A DNA stretch of 6,219 nt. Source: Pseudomonadota bacterium. Lineage in GTDB: Bacteria; Desulfobacterota; Desulfovibrionia; Desulfovibrionales; Desulfovibrionaceae. Location: assembly GCA_023453335.1 (NCBI GenBank), contig JAEXTU010000033.1:1-6219 (forward strand), in the 5' to 3' direction. The notes beneath the pieces were generated by a model, which had not been told where the DNA came from, searched no databases, and worked only from the letters and a program-made list of their open reading frames with translations. Below are positions 1 through 6,062 of this stretch, in pieces. A program made the translations under genes and the position numbers. Position 1 is the stretch's first letter. Every line of letters starts with the position of its first letter.

Positions 1-2
1 TC

Positions 3-1253
3 AAGCCCGAGTCCGAGCGCGACAAGAGCGTGGACCAGGTCATCGCCGAGCTGAGGCCCATCCTCAACCAGATGCCGGGCATCCGGGCCGTGCCCCAGAA
101 CCCGCCCAGCATCCGCATCGGCGCGCGCAGCTCCCGCGCCCTGTACCAGTTCACCCTGCAGCACCCGGACACCCGGCTCCTGGCCGGGCAGGCCGTGGCC
201 TTCGAGCAGTTGGCCAAGGGCATCCCCGGGCTCCTGGACGTGAACTCCGATCTCCAGCTCAAGAACCCCCAGGTCAACGTGTCCATCGACCGCGACCGGG
301 CCTCGGCCCTGGGCGTCACCGCCTTCCAGTTCGAGGACGCCCTGGACACCGCCTACAGCCAGCGCAAGGTCACCACCATCTACGCGCCCAACAACAGCTA
401 CTCGGTCATCATGGAGCTGGCCCCCCAGTTCCAGAAGGACCCCCGCGCCCTGTCCCTGCTCTACGTGCGCGCCCCGGCCACCGGCAAGCTGGTGCCCCTG
501 GAGTCCCTGGCCGCCATCACCCCCGGGGTGGGGCCGCTGTCCGTGAACCACTCCGGGCAGATGCCCTCGGCCACCATCTCCTTCAACCTGGCCCCGGGCG
601 TGTCCCTGGGCCAGGCCGTGGAGCGCATCTCGGAGCTGGCCCGCAACTCCCTGCCCGCGGGCATCGCCACCAGCTTCCAGGGCACGGCCCAGGCCTTCCA
701 GGACTCCTTCAAGGGCATGTGGCTGCTGCTCATCCTCTCGGTCACGGTCATCTACCTGGTGCTGGGCATCCTCTACGAGAGCTTCATCCACCCGCTCACC
801 ATCCTCTCCGGCCTGCCCTCGGCCGGCGCGGGCGCGCTGCTCACCCTCATGGCCTTCGGCCTGCAGCTCGACATCTACGGGTTCGTGGGCATCATCATGC
901 TGGTGGGCATCGTGAAGAAGAACGCCATCATGATGATCGACTTCGCCATCGAGGCCCGGCGCACCCAGCACATCGGCCCCGAGGAGGCCATCTGCCAAGG
1001 CGCGCTGGTGCGCTTCCGGCCCATCATGATGACCACCATGGCCGCGCTCATGGGCACCCTGCCCATCGCGCTGGGCCTGGGCGCGGGCGCGCAGGCCCGG
1101 CGGCCCCTGGGCCTGGCGGTCATGGGCGGGCTCATCGTGTCCCAGATGCTCACCCTGTACATCACCCCGGTCTACTACATCTATCTGGACAAGCTCCAGA
1201 CCTGGCTCGGCCGCGCCTTCCGGCGCGAGACTGCGGTCGAACGTGAGGCGTAG
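3..1253 (+). CDS. RND multidrug efflux permease, MdtB/MdtC type, C-terminal part (5' end outside window)
   Basis: This is an inner-membrane proton-driven pump subunit of the RND (HAE1) family, which exports drugs or other amphiphiles through a periplasmic adaptor and an outer-membrane channel. The reading frame is open from base 3, so the GTG at 30 is internal and not the start. 416 residues are visible of the roughly 1030 usual in the family. They begin in the second large periplasmic loop and run through the last membrane helices. Family signatures are ISFNLAPGVSLGQAV in the porter domain, GILYESFIHPLTILSGLPSAG at the first helix after the loop (from about residue 238 of the visible part), GIVKKNAIMMIDFA and RFRPIMMTTMAALMGTLPIAL. 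These match MdtB/MdtC more closely than AcrB, as I remember those sequences. The gene ends with TAG just before a hairpin terminator and converges on the ABC permease gene. Family assignment is very secure; the specific subunit and substrate are not. Confidence 0.95.
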   Translation, partial: KPESERDKSVDQVIAELRPILNQMPGIRAVPQNPPSIRIGARSSRALYQFTLQHPDTRLLAGQAVAFEQLAKGIPGLLDVNSDLQLKNPQVNVSIDRDRASALGVTAFQFEDALDTAYSQRKVTTIYAPNNSYSVIMELAPQFQKDPRALSLLYVRAPATGKLVPLESLAAITPGVGPLSVNHSGQMPSATISFNLAPGVSLGQAVERISELARNSLPAGIATSFQGTAQAFQDSFKGMWLLLILSVTVIYLVLGILYESFIHPLTILSGLPSAGAGALLTLMAFGLQLDIYGFVGIIMLVGIVKKNAIMMIDFAIEARRTQHIGPEEAICQGALVRFRPIMMTTMAALMGTLPIALGLGAGAQARRPLGLAVMGGLIVSQMLTLYITPVYYIYLDKLQTWLGRAFRRETAVEREA

Positions 1254-1271
1254 GACCGGCAAAGACAAAGA

Positions 1272-1293
1272 CGGGCGATTCACGAATCGCCCG
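1272..1293. terminator. Probable bidirectional intrinsic terminator between convergent genes
   Basis: A perfect 9-bp stem, CGGGCGATT and AATCGCCCG, encloses the 4-nt loop CACG. It lies in the 52-bp gap between the stop codon of the RND gene (1253) and the stop codon of the leftward ABC permease gene (1306). On the plus strand it is followed by the pyrimidine-rich CTCTTCC. On the minus strand it is followed by TCTTTGTCTTTG, a better U-rich tail. Position between convergent genes, stem strength and U-rich flanks fit a terminator serving both transcripts. Neither tail is a pure U run, so efficiency is uncertain. Confidence 0.78.
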
Positions 1294-1305
1294 CTCTTCC
1301 TGCCT

Positions 1306-2526
1306 CTATTCCTGATTGCGCAGGACCGTGAGGATATCCAGGCGTGAGGCCTGCCAGGCCGGGTAGAGGCCGGCGGCGAGGCCCAGGGCGGCGGAGCCGG
1401 CCAGGGTGCCGGTGATGACCAGGGGGTTGTAGGTGGGCGGGAAGGAGCCCAGCACGTAGACCACGCTCACCAGGGCCAGGGACGCCCCCACCCCGGCCAG
1501 GCCCCCGGTGCCCGAGAGCAGGCCGGCCTCGAACACGAACTGGAGCATGATGTCCCCGCGCCTGGCCCCCACCGCCCGGCGCACCCCGATCTCCAGGCGG
1601 CGGGCGCGCACCAGCAGGATCATGATGGAGAGGATGCCCAGCCCGCCCACGGCGAAGGACACCGTGGAGCTGATGAGCCCGAGCACCCCCACCAGGTCCA
1701 GGGCCTGCTTCTGGAGCTGGATGGTGTCCTTGGCGTCGAGCACCGCGAAATCGTCCTTGCCCCCGGGCGCGACGTGGTGGCGGGAGCGCAGGATGGCCAG
1801 GGCCGCGTCCTTGGCCGCCTGGGGGTCGGCGCCCGGGGCCAGCTCCAGGTAGACGCCGCTGATCCAGTCCTGGTTGCCCAGCCGGCGCATGGCCGTGGAG
1901 AGCGGCACGAAGACCTGCTCGTCCTGGTCGCTGCCGGCGATGTCCGCGCCCTTGGCCTCCATGACCCCGATGACCCGCAGGGCCGCGCGGAAGAAATAGA
2001 CCTCCTGGCCGAGGGCGGCCTCGGGCCGGCGGAACAGGCGCTCGGCGATGGTGCGGCCGAGCACGCAGACCTTGGCCGAGTCGGCCACCTCCTGGCCGGT
2101 GAAGAAGCGGCCCAGCTCGGGCCGGAAGCTGCGCACCTCCTGGTAGCCGGGCACGGTGCCCACCATCTGGCAGAGCACGGTGCTGTCGCCCTTGCGCACC
2201 GGCATGTTGCGGGAGGCGAAGGGCGCGCTGCCCAGCACCGCGGGCATGCCCGCGGCCAGGGCCTGGGCGTCGAGCAGGGTGAAGGTGCGGGGTTCGGCCC
2301 CGATGCCCACCCCCATGCGGCGGAACTTGAGCTGGCCGGCCCGGGCCATGAACAGGTTGGGGCCGAGCTTCTCCACCTCGGCCTCGGCCTTGCGCACCAT
2401 GGCCAGGGACATGTGCTGCACCCCGGTGAGGGCCAGCGCGCCCAGGAACACCCCGAGCATGGCCAGCACCGCGCGCAGCTTGTGGGTGGCCAGGGAGGCC
2501 AGGGCGATGCGCAGGGAGAAATGCAT
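1306..2526 (-). CDS. MacB/FtsX-type ABC transporter permease
   Basis: A 406-residue inner-membrane permease of the type VII (MacB/LolC/FtsX) ABC family, which uses ATP hydrolysis in the cytoplasm to drive movement of a periplasmic domain rather than classical transport. A first membrane helix at about residues 17-39 is followed by a periplasmic MacB_PCD-like domain (about 40-270) and an FtsX domain with three helices (about 276-304, 328-358, 366-388). Typical motifs are EIGVRRAVGARRGDI (312-326), the coupling-helix region, and GLYPAWQASRLDILTVLRNQE-like ending (386-406) with the usual PA..A...P/I..LR pattern. Length suits a stand-alone permease; no ATPase domain is present. The ATG at 2526 gives an intact first helix and lies 5 bp after the RhuM stop codon. 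No strong Shine-Dalgarno is visible, so translation may be coupled to RhuM. Neither the ATPase nor an adaptor protein is adjacent in the window. The substrate cannot be told from the sequence. Confidence 0.93.
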   Translation of the reverse strand: MHFSLRIALASLATHKLRAVLAMLGVFLGALALTGVQHMSLAMVRKAEAEVEKLGPNLFMARAGQLKFRRMGVGIGAEPRTFTLLDAQALAAGMPAVLGSAPFASRNMPVRKGDSTVLCQMVGTVPGYQEVRSFRPELGRFFTGQEVADSAKVCVLGRTIAERLFRRPEAALGQEVYFFRAALRVIGVMEAKGADIAGSDQDEQVFVPLSTAMRRLGNQDWISGVYLELAPGADPQAAKDAALAILRSRHHVAPGGKDDFAVLDAKDTIQLQKQALDLVGVLGLISSTVSFAVGGLGILSIMILLVRARRLEIGVRRAVGARRGDIMLQFVFEAGLLSGTGGLAGVGASLALVSVVYVLGSFPPTYNPLVITGTLAGSAALGLAAGLYPAWQASRLDILTVLRNQE

Positions 2527-2531
2527 GGGCG

Positions 2532-3566
2532 CTAGTCCCGGGCCGGCTTCTTCCCGGCGGGGGCCAGGGCCTTGACCGCCTGCTCCAGCTCCCGCTCGGC
2601 CTCGGCCTCGGCGGCCTCCAGCTCCCGGGCGCGGCGGGCGGCGTCGAAGCGGCCGTACTGCTCCAAGGCATGTTGCTCGGCCCGGTCATGGGAGACCCGG
2701 CCCGGACCCTCCAACACCCGGCGCTCGTTGAAGGCCAGGAAACGGTCCGTGGCCTCGATCCAGTCCCGCATGGTGGTGGCCGCTCGCCGCTCGGCGCGGT
2801 CTTCGGCGTAGTCCAGGAACATGCCCACCAGCCGGTCGAGCTGGCGCAATTCCTCCTGGCCCAGGTAGTTCTTGGACACGGTCACGTCGGCCTGGCGCAC
2901 CCGCCCGCCCTTGCAGCTGGTCAGGCCCATGTTGGGCAGGGCGCAATCGGCGCGGGCCAGCACGAGCTCGGCCGCGGTGGAGCCGGTGACCGCGAAGAGC
3001 ATCTTGTTCTGGATGGTGGAGAAGAAGGCCTGCGCGGCCTCGGAACCCTTGTCGTAGTCCCGGCTGGTCGCGGCGAAGAGGTCGCGCACCTTCTGGTAGA
3101 AGCGCTTCTCCGAGGCCCGTATCTCCCGGATGCGCTCCAGCAGTTCGTCGAAGTAGTCCAGGCCGCCGGGGTTACTGAGGCGCTCGTCGTCCAGGGCGAA
3201 GCCCTTGACCAGGTACTCCCGTAGCCGCTCCGTGGCCCAGCGCCTGAACTGCGCGCCCACGGCCGAGCGCACCCGGTAGCCCACGTGGATGATGGCGTCG
3301 AGGTTGTAGTGCTTGGTCAGGTACTGCTTGCCGTCCGCGGCAGTTATTAGAAAATCCCTAATAACTGCCTCCTCGGCTAGCTCCCCTGCTCGAAAAATCC
3401 GTTTCAGGTGGACGTTGACCGTGGGGACCCGGACCTGGAACAGCTCGGCCATGAGGCGCTGGGTGAGCCAGACCGTCCCGTCCTGGACCCGCACGTCGAT
3501 GCGCACCCGGCCGCCCGGGGCGGGGTAGATGAGGATTTCCGTGGGCGCGGGCAGATGGTCCGGCAT
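2532..3566 (-). CDS. RhuM-family protein (virulence RhuM family)
   Basis: A 344-residue cytoplasmic protein of the RhuM family, named for a Salmonella pathogenicity-island gene; the biochemical function of the family is not established. Residues 31-57 (VWLTQRLMAELFQVRVPTVN then HLKRIF) resemble a helix-turn-helix, suggesting DNA binding. The family core follows: DFLITAADGK (71-80), HYNLDAIIHVGYRVRS (86-101), QFRRWATERLREYLVKGF (106-123), LDYFDELLERIREIRASEKR (136-155) and the 180-235 region with NKMLFAVTG and DVTVSKNYL. The end (about 306-336) is Ala/Glu/Arg-rich and probably helical or coiled. There is no Fic/Doc domain as in some relatives. The ATG at 3566 was chosen because family homology begins just after it; the frame stays open upstream only as a shadow of the MATE gene. 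Its Shine-Dalgarno is weak (GGTGGG). The gene is divergent from the MATE gene and 5 bp upstream of the ABC permease. Codon use changes sharply at residues 55-75. Confidence 0.92.
   Translation of the reverse strand: MPDHLPAPTEILIYPAPGGRVRIDVRVQDGTVWLTQRLMAELFQVRVPTVNVHLKRIFRAGELAEEAVIRDFLITAADGKQYLTKHYNLDAIIHVGYRVRSAVGAQFRRWATERLREYLVKGFALDDERLSNPGGLDYFDELLERIREIRASEKRFYQKVRDLFAATSRDYDKGSEAAQAFFSTIQNKMLFAVTGSTAAELVLARADCALPNMGLTSCKGGRVRQADVTVSKNYLGQEELRQLDRLVGMFLDYAEDRAERRAATTMRDWIEATDRFLAFNERRVLEGPGRVSHDRAEQHALEQYGRFDAARRARELEAAEAEAERELEQAVKALAPAGKKPARD
3339..3369. repeat. Perfect 12-bp inverted repeat (hairpin) inside the RhuM gene
   Basis: The arms GGCAGTTATTAG (read on the minus strand, 3369-3358) and CTAATAACTGCC (3350-3339) are perfect reverse complements around a 7-nt loop (GGATTTT on the minus strand). 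The structure spans codons 66-76 of RhuM. It is very AT-rich compared with its surroundings. Neither flank is U-rich, so it is not an intrinsic terminator. Function unknown; a protein-binding palindrome, an mRNA hairpin, or a remnant of imported sequence are all possible. Confidence 0.85.
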
Positions 3567-3608
3567 GGGCCCACCATACGGCCGGAGCAGTTTCACCGCA
3601 AGGCGCGG

Positions 3609-3637
3609 TTGACCCCGCCCGGGGGCGGTCTTAGTAT
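3609..3637 (+). promoter_or_regulatory. Sigma70-like promoter for the MATE-DUF2156-PilZ operon
   Basis: A -35 box TTGACC (3609-3614, five of six matches to consensus) and a -10 box TAGTAT (3632-3637, four of six) are separated by exactly 17 bp. Transcription would start near 3644, giving a short leader of about 17 nt before the ATG at 3661. The spacer contains a small GC-rich inverted repeat, CCGCC (3615-3619) and GGCGG (3624-3628). A second short repeat, ACCGC (3595-3599) and GCGGT (3605-3609), lies just upstream. Either could be an operator, but both may be chance in such GC-rich DNA. I found no convincing promoter for the leftward RhuM gene in the same 94-bp interval. Confidence 0.62.
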
Positions 3638-3649
3638 GTACGGTTCGCG

Positions 3650-3654
3650 AAGGA
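3650..3654 (+). promoter_or_regulatory. Ribosome binding site of the MATE gene
   Basis: AAGGA lies 6 nt before the ATG at 3661 and supports this start for the MATE transporter. Confidence 0.75.
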
Positions 3655-3660
3655 ATCCCC

Positions 3661-5124
3661 ATGAGTTCAGCCGCCCACCTGCTTCCCGACGACGCCCCCT
3701 GGAGGACCATCTGGCGCCTGGCCTGGCCCCAGGTGCTCATGATGTTCTTCAACTTCCTCATCGGGTTCGTGGACGTGTACGTGGCCGGGCTGCTGGACGT
3801 GCGGGTGCAGGCCTCCCTGGGACTCATCGACTCCTGTTTGTTCTTCATGCTCATCGTGGCGGTGGCCGCGGCCAGCGGCGCGGTGGCCGCGGTCAGCCAG
3901 TCCCTGGGCGCGGGCCGCACCCAGCGCGCCCTGCGCTTCATCGGCCTGACCCTGGCCGCCGGGTTTCTCTGCGGCCTGCTCCTGGCCGGGCTGGGCTTCC
4001 TGGGCCAGGACCTCTTCTTCACCCTGCTCCGGGTGCCGCCGGAGATCACGGACGTGACCCGGTACTTCTTCTCGGTGTACCTGCTGCTCCTGCCGGTCTA
4101 CTACCTGCTCCTGACGAGCAACGCGGTGTTCCGGGCGCGGCGGCAGGTGATGATCCCGCTCTACGCCATGGGCCTGTCCGCCGCGCTCAACACCGTGCTG
4201 GACTTCGGCCTGGGCCTGGGGCTGTGGGGCCTGCCCAACCTGGGCTTCCGCGGCCTGGTCTGGGCCACCTACGGCTCGGTGTGCGCGGGCGCGGCGCTGA
4301 ACCTGTGGGTGCTGCGGCGGCAGGGGGTGCTGGTGCGCGCGGCCCTGCCCGCCTGGCGCTGGACGCGCACCGCCCTGGGCTACATGTTCAAGGTGGCCTG
4401 GCCGGCCGGGCTCATGCAGATCCTCTGGCAGACCGGCTTTCTGGTGCTCTTCGCCATCACCGCGGCCCTGCCCGTGGAGAACATCACCGCCCTGGCCGGC
4501 ATGACCGCGGGCCTGCGGGTGGAGTCCATCCTGTTTTTGCCCGGGTTCGCCTTCAACATGACCGCCTCGGTGCTGGTGGGCAATTTCCTGGGTGCGGGCC
4601 GGCCGGCCGAGGCCAAGGCCTACGGCTACCGCATCTGGGGCATCGGGGTGACCTCCATCGGCCTGCTCACCCTGGCGGTGTGGCAATTCGTGCCCCAGAT
4701 CGCGGCCCTGCTCTCGCCCGAGGCCGCGGTGCAGGCCCAGATGAAGAGCTACCTGTTCTACAATTTCCTGGCCATCCCCTTCACCCTGACCAGCATGATC
4801 CTGGGCGGGGCCTTCGTGGGCGCGGGGGCCACCATCTACAACCTGGCCGTGTTCGGCGCCTCGGTGTGGTGCCTGCGCCTGCCCCTGGCCTGGTGGCTGG
4901 GCCACCGGGTGCTGGGCCGGGCCGAGGGGGTATGGATGGCCCAGCTGGCCTCCCAGATGGTGCAGTCCCTGACCCTGCTGTACTTCTACCAGTTCGGGAA
5001 CTGGTCGCGCTTCGCCCTGGGCGGGCTGCGGCGCCGGACCCCGGAGCCACCGGTCAAGGGCGCGGTGGGCGAGCCCACCGCCCTGTGCGCCGAGGACCCG
5101 GACTGCCGCGAGGAGACGCCGTGA
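3661..5124 (+). CDS. MATE-family efflux transporter
   Basis: A 487-residue inner-membrane protein of the MATE family (MOP superfamily), which exports cationic or organic solutes in exchange for Na+ or H+. It has about twelve hydrophobic helices in two halves. Helix 1 carries the characteristic proline (LAWPQVLMMFFNFLIGFVDVY, P23). Family motifs include VSQSLGAGR (78-86), LNTVLDFGLGLG (176-187) and, in the second half, the matching VGNFLGAGRPAEA (306-318). The family is usually about 440-460 residues; the excess is a hydrophilic tail after residue 455 with two cysteines (476, 482). The ATG start has an AAGGA Shine-Dalgarno and a promoter just upstream. Its TGA stop overlaps the GTG start of the DUF2156 gene by 4 bp, implying translational coupling. 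The substrate is unknown. A role as a drug pump or as a lipid-related exporter cannot be separated from sequence alone. Confidence 0.95.
   Translation: MSSAAHLLPDDAPWRTIWRLAWPQVLMMFFNFLIGFVDVYVAGLLDVRVQASLGLIDSCLFFMLIVAVAAASGAVAAVSQSLGAGRTQRALRFIGLTLAAGFLCGLLLAGLGFLGQDLFFTLLRVPPEITDVTRYFFSVYLLLLPVYYLLLTSNAVFRARRQVMIPLYAMGLSAALNTVLDFGLGLGLWGLPNLGFRGLVWATYGSVCAGAALNLWVLRRQGVLVRAALPAWRWTRTALGYMFKVAWPAGLMQILWQTGFLVLFAITAALPVENITALAGMTAGLRVESILFLPGFAFNMTASVLVGNFLGAGRPAEAKAYGYRIWGIGVTSIGLLTLAVWQFVPQIAALLSPEAAVQAQMKSYLFYNFLAIPFTLTSMILGGAFVGAGATIYNLAVFGASVWCLRLPLAWWLGHRVLGRAEGVWMAQLASQMVQSLTLLYFYQFGNWSRFALGGLRRRTPEPPVKGAVGEPTALCAEDPDCREETP
5111..5115 (+). promoter_or_regulatory. Ribosome binding site deciding the GTG start of the DUF2156 gene
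   Basis: AGGAG sits 5 nt before the GTG at 5121, inside the last codons of the MATE gene. It supports the GTG over any start further upstream in the same frame, where the open frame is only a shadow of the MATE gene, and fits a GTGA stop-start overlap. Confidence 0.8.
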
Positions 5125-6062
5125 CCACCGCATGCGAGAAAACCGCCGGCCAGTGGCAGCCGGTGTGCCTGACCGGCCGCGAGGAATACCAGCGCCGGCT
5201 CGCCCTCTGCCCCACCGTGACCTCGGACGTGTCCTTCGGCAACATCTGGGGCTGGCGCGAGGTGTACGGACTGGAGTGGCGCTTCGGCCGCAGCCACGTC
5301 TGGCTGCGCCAGACCCGGCCCGAGACCGTGTACTGGGGGCCGGTGGGCCCCTGGTTCGGCGAGGACTGGGAAACCTGCCCGGTGCTCGCCAGGGGCGGGG
5401 CCTTCACCCGGGTGCCCGAGGCCCTGGCCACCCTGTGGGCCGAACGCCTGCCCGGCCGGGTGCGGCTCACCGAGAGCCGCGGCCACTGGGACTACGTGTA
5501 CTCGGTGCCCGAGCTGGTGGAGCTGAGGGGCAACAAGTTCCACAAGAAGAAGAATCTGCTCTCTCAATTCCTGCGCGGGAACCAGTACCGCTACCACGCC
5601 ATGACCCCGGACTGCGTGGAGGACGTGCTGGCCATGCAGGAGCAGTGGTGCTCCTGGCGGGACTGCGAGTCCGGGGACACGCTCATCTCCGAGAACGAGG
5701 CCATCCGCCGGGTGCTGGAGAACTGGGACAACATGCCGGGCATGTTCGGCGGGGTGGTGGAGGTGCGCGGCCGCATCGCGGCCTACACCGTGGCCGAACA
5801 GCTTGACGAAAAGTCCCTGGTCATCCATTTTGAGAAAGGGCATGCAGAGTTCAAGGGCATCTACCAGGCCATCAACCAGCTCTTCCTGGCCAACGAGGCC
5901 CGGGACTTCGCCCTGGTGAACCGGGAGCAGGACCTGGACGACCCCGGGCTGCGCAAGGCCAAGGAGTCGTACAACCCGGTGGCCTACCTCAAGAAGTTCG
6001 AGGTGCAGGTGGCCCCGGCCGGCGGGGGGCCCCGGAACGAGGAACAAGGAGGACGCGCATGA
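5121..6062 (+). CDS. DUF2156 protein (phosphatidylglycerol lysyltransferase C-terminal-like, GNAT fold)
   Basis: A 313-residue soluble protein of the DUF2156 family, related to the cytoplasmic catalytic domain of MprF, which transfers amino acids from aminoacyl-tRNA to phosphatidylglycerol; small stand-alone members have no settled function. Visible family motifs are SDVSFGNIWGWREVYG (35-50), RGNKFHKKKNLLSQF (136-150), LVIHFEKG (233-240) and NREQDLDDPGLRKAKESYNP (267-286). They suggest two GNAT-like halves with the acceptor and donor sites between them. No membrane helix or signal peptide is present, unlike full MprF. The GTG start overlaps the MATE stop by 4 bp (GTGA) and has an AGGAG at proper spacing. 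The stop overlaps the start of the PilZ gene by 4 bp (ATGA). The frame stays open far upstream but that part lies over the MATE gene and is not coding. The C-terminal tail (about 296-313) is Gly/Glu-rich and poorly conserved. Family assignment is secure, the reaction is inferred. Confidence 0.9.
   Translation: MTTACEKTAGQWQPVCLTGREEYQRRLALCPTVTSDVSFGNIWGWREVYGLEWRFGRSHVWLRQTRPETVYWGPVGPWFGEDWETCPVLARGGAFTRVPEALATLWAERLPGRVRLTESRGHWDYVYSVPELVELRGNKFHKKKNLLSQFLRGNQYRYHAMTPDCVEDVLAMQEQWCSWRDCESGDTLISENEAIRRVLENWDNMPGMFGGVVEVRGRIAAYTVAEQLDEKSLVIHFEKGHAEFKGIYQAINQLFLANEARDFALVNREQDLDDPGLRKAKESYNPVAYLKKFEVQVAPAGGGPRNEEQGGRA
6046..6052 (+). promoter_or_regulatory. Ribosome binding site of the PilZ gene
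   Basis: AAGGAGG, a near-perfect anti-16S match, lies 6 nt before the ATG at 6059, within the end of the DUF2156 gene. It fixes the start of the partial last gene. Confidence 0.85.

Noticed and set aside
719..1246. Histidine-rich frame over the RND gene that looks like a metal-binding protein
   Set aside because: The His clusters come from out-of-frame reading of ATC and ATG codons in membrane helices; the RND frame is clearly the coding one.
1280..2689. A 469-codon leftward frame and a 253-codon rightward frame over the ABC permease
   Set aside because: Both have low-complexity Gly/Arg/Pro/Ala or His/Gly/Ala products and overlap a gene with full MacB-type motifs.
3339..3369. RhuM hairpin as an intrinsic terminator or an insertion-sequence remnant
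   Set aside because: There is no U tract on either side, no target duplication, and the reading frame with family-typical residues continues unbroken through it.
3567..4049. N-terminal extension of RhuM up to base 4049
   Set aside because: It would be antisense to the start of the MATE gene and its promoter, has no RhuM homology, and reads as Arg/Ser/Pro-rich shadow sequence. The ATG at 3566 begins just before the family homology.
3408..5120. Long open frame running upstream of the DUF2156 gene, in frame with it
   Set aside because: It lies over the MATE gene in another frame, gives a Gly/Arg/Pro/His-rich product without family features, and is the usual open shadow of GC-rich coding DNA. 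The true start is the GTG at 5121 with its AGGAG.
3667..5133. A 488-codon open frame antisense to the MATE gene
   Set aside because: Its product is extremely rich in Gln, Gly, His and Pro, which is the mirror of a membrane protein's codons in GC-rich DNA. No start signal or domain supports it.
5796..5846. Milder run of A/T-ending codons in the DUF2156 gene (residues 226-242)
   Set aside because: About 8 of 17 codons are affected, there is no inverted repeat and the stretch covers a family motif (HFEKG). It is too weak to separate from chance.
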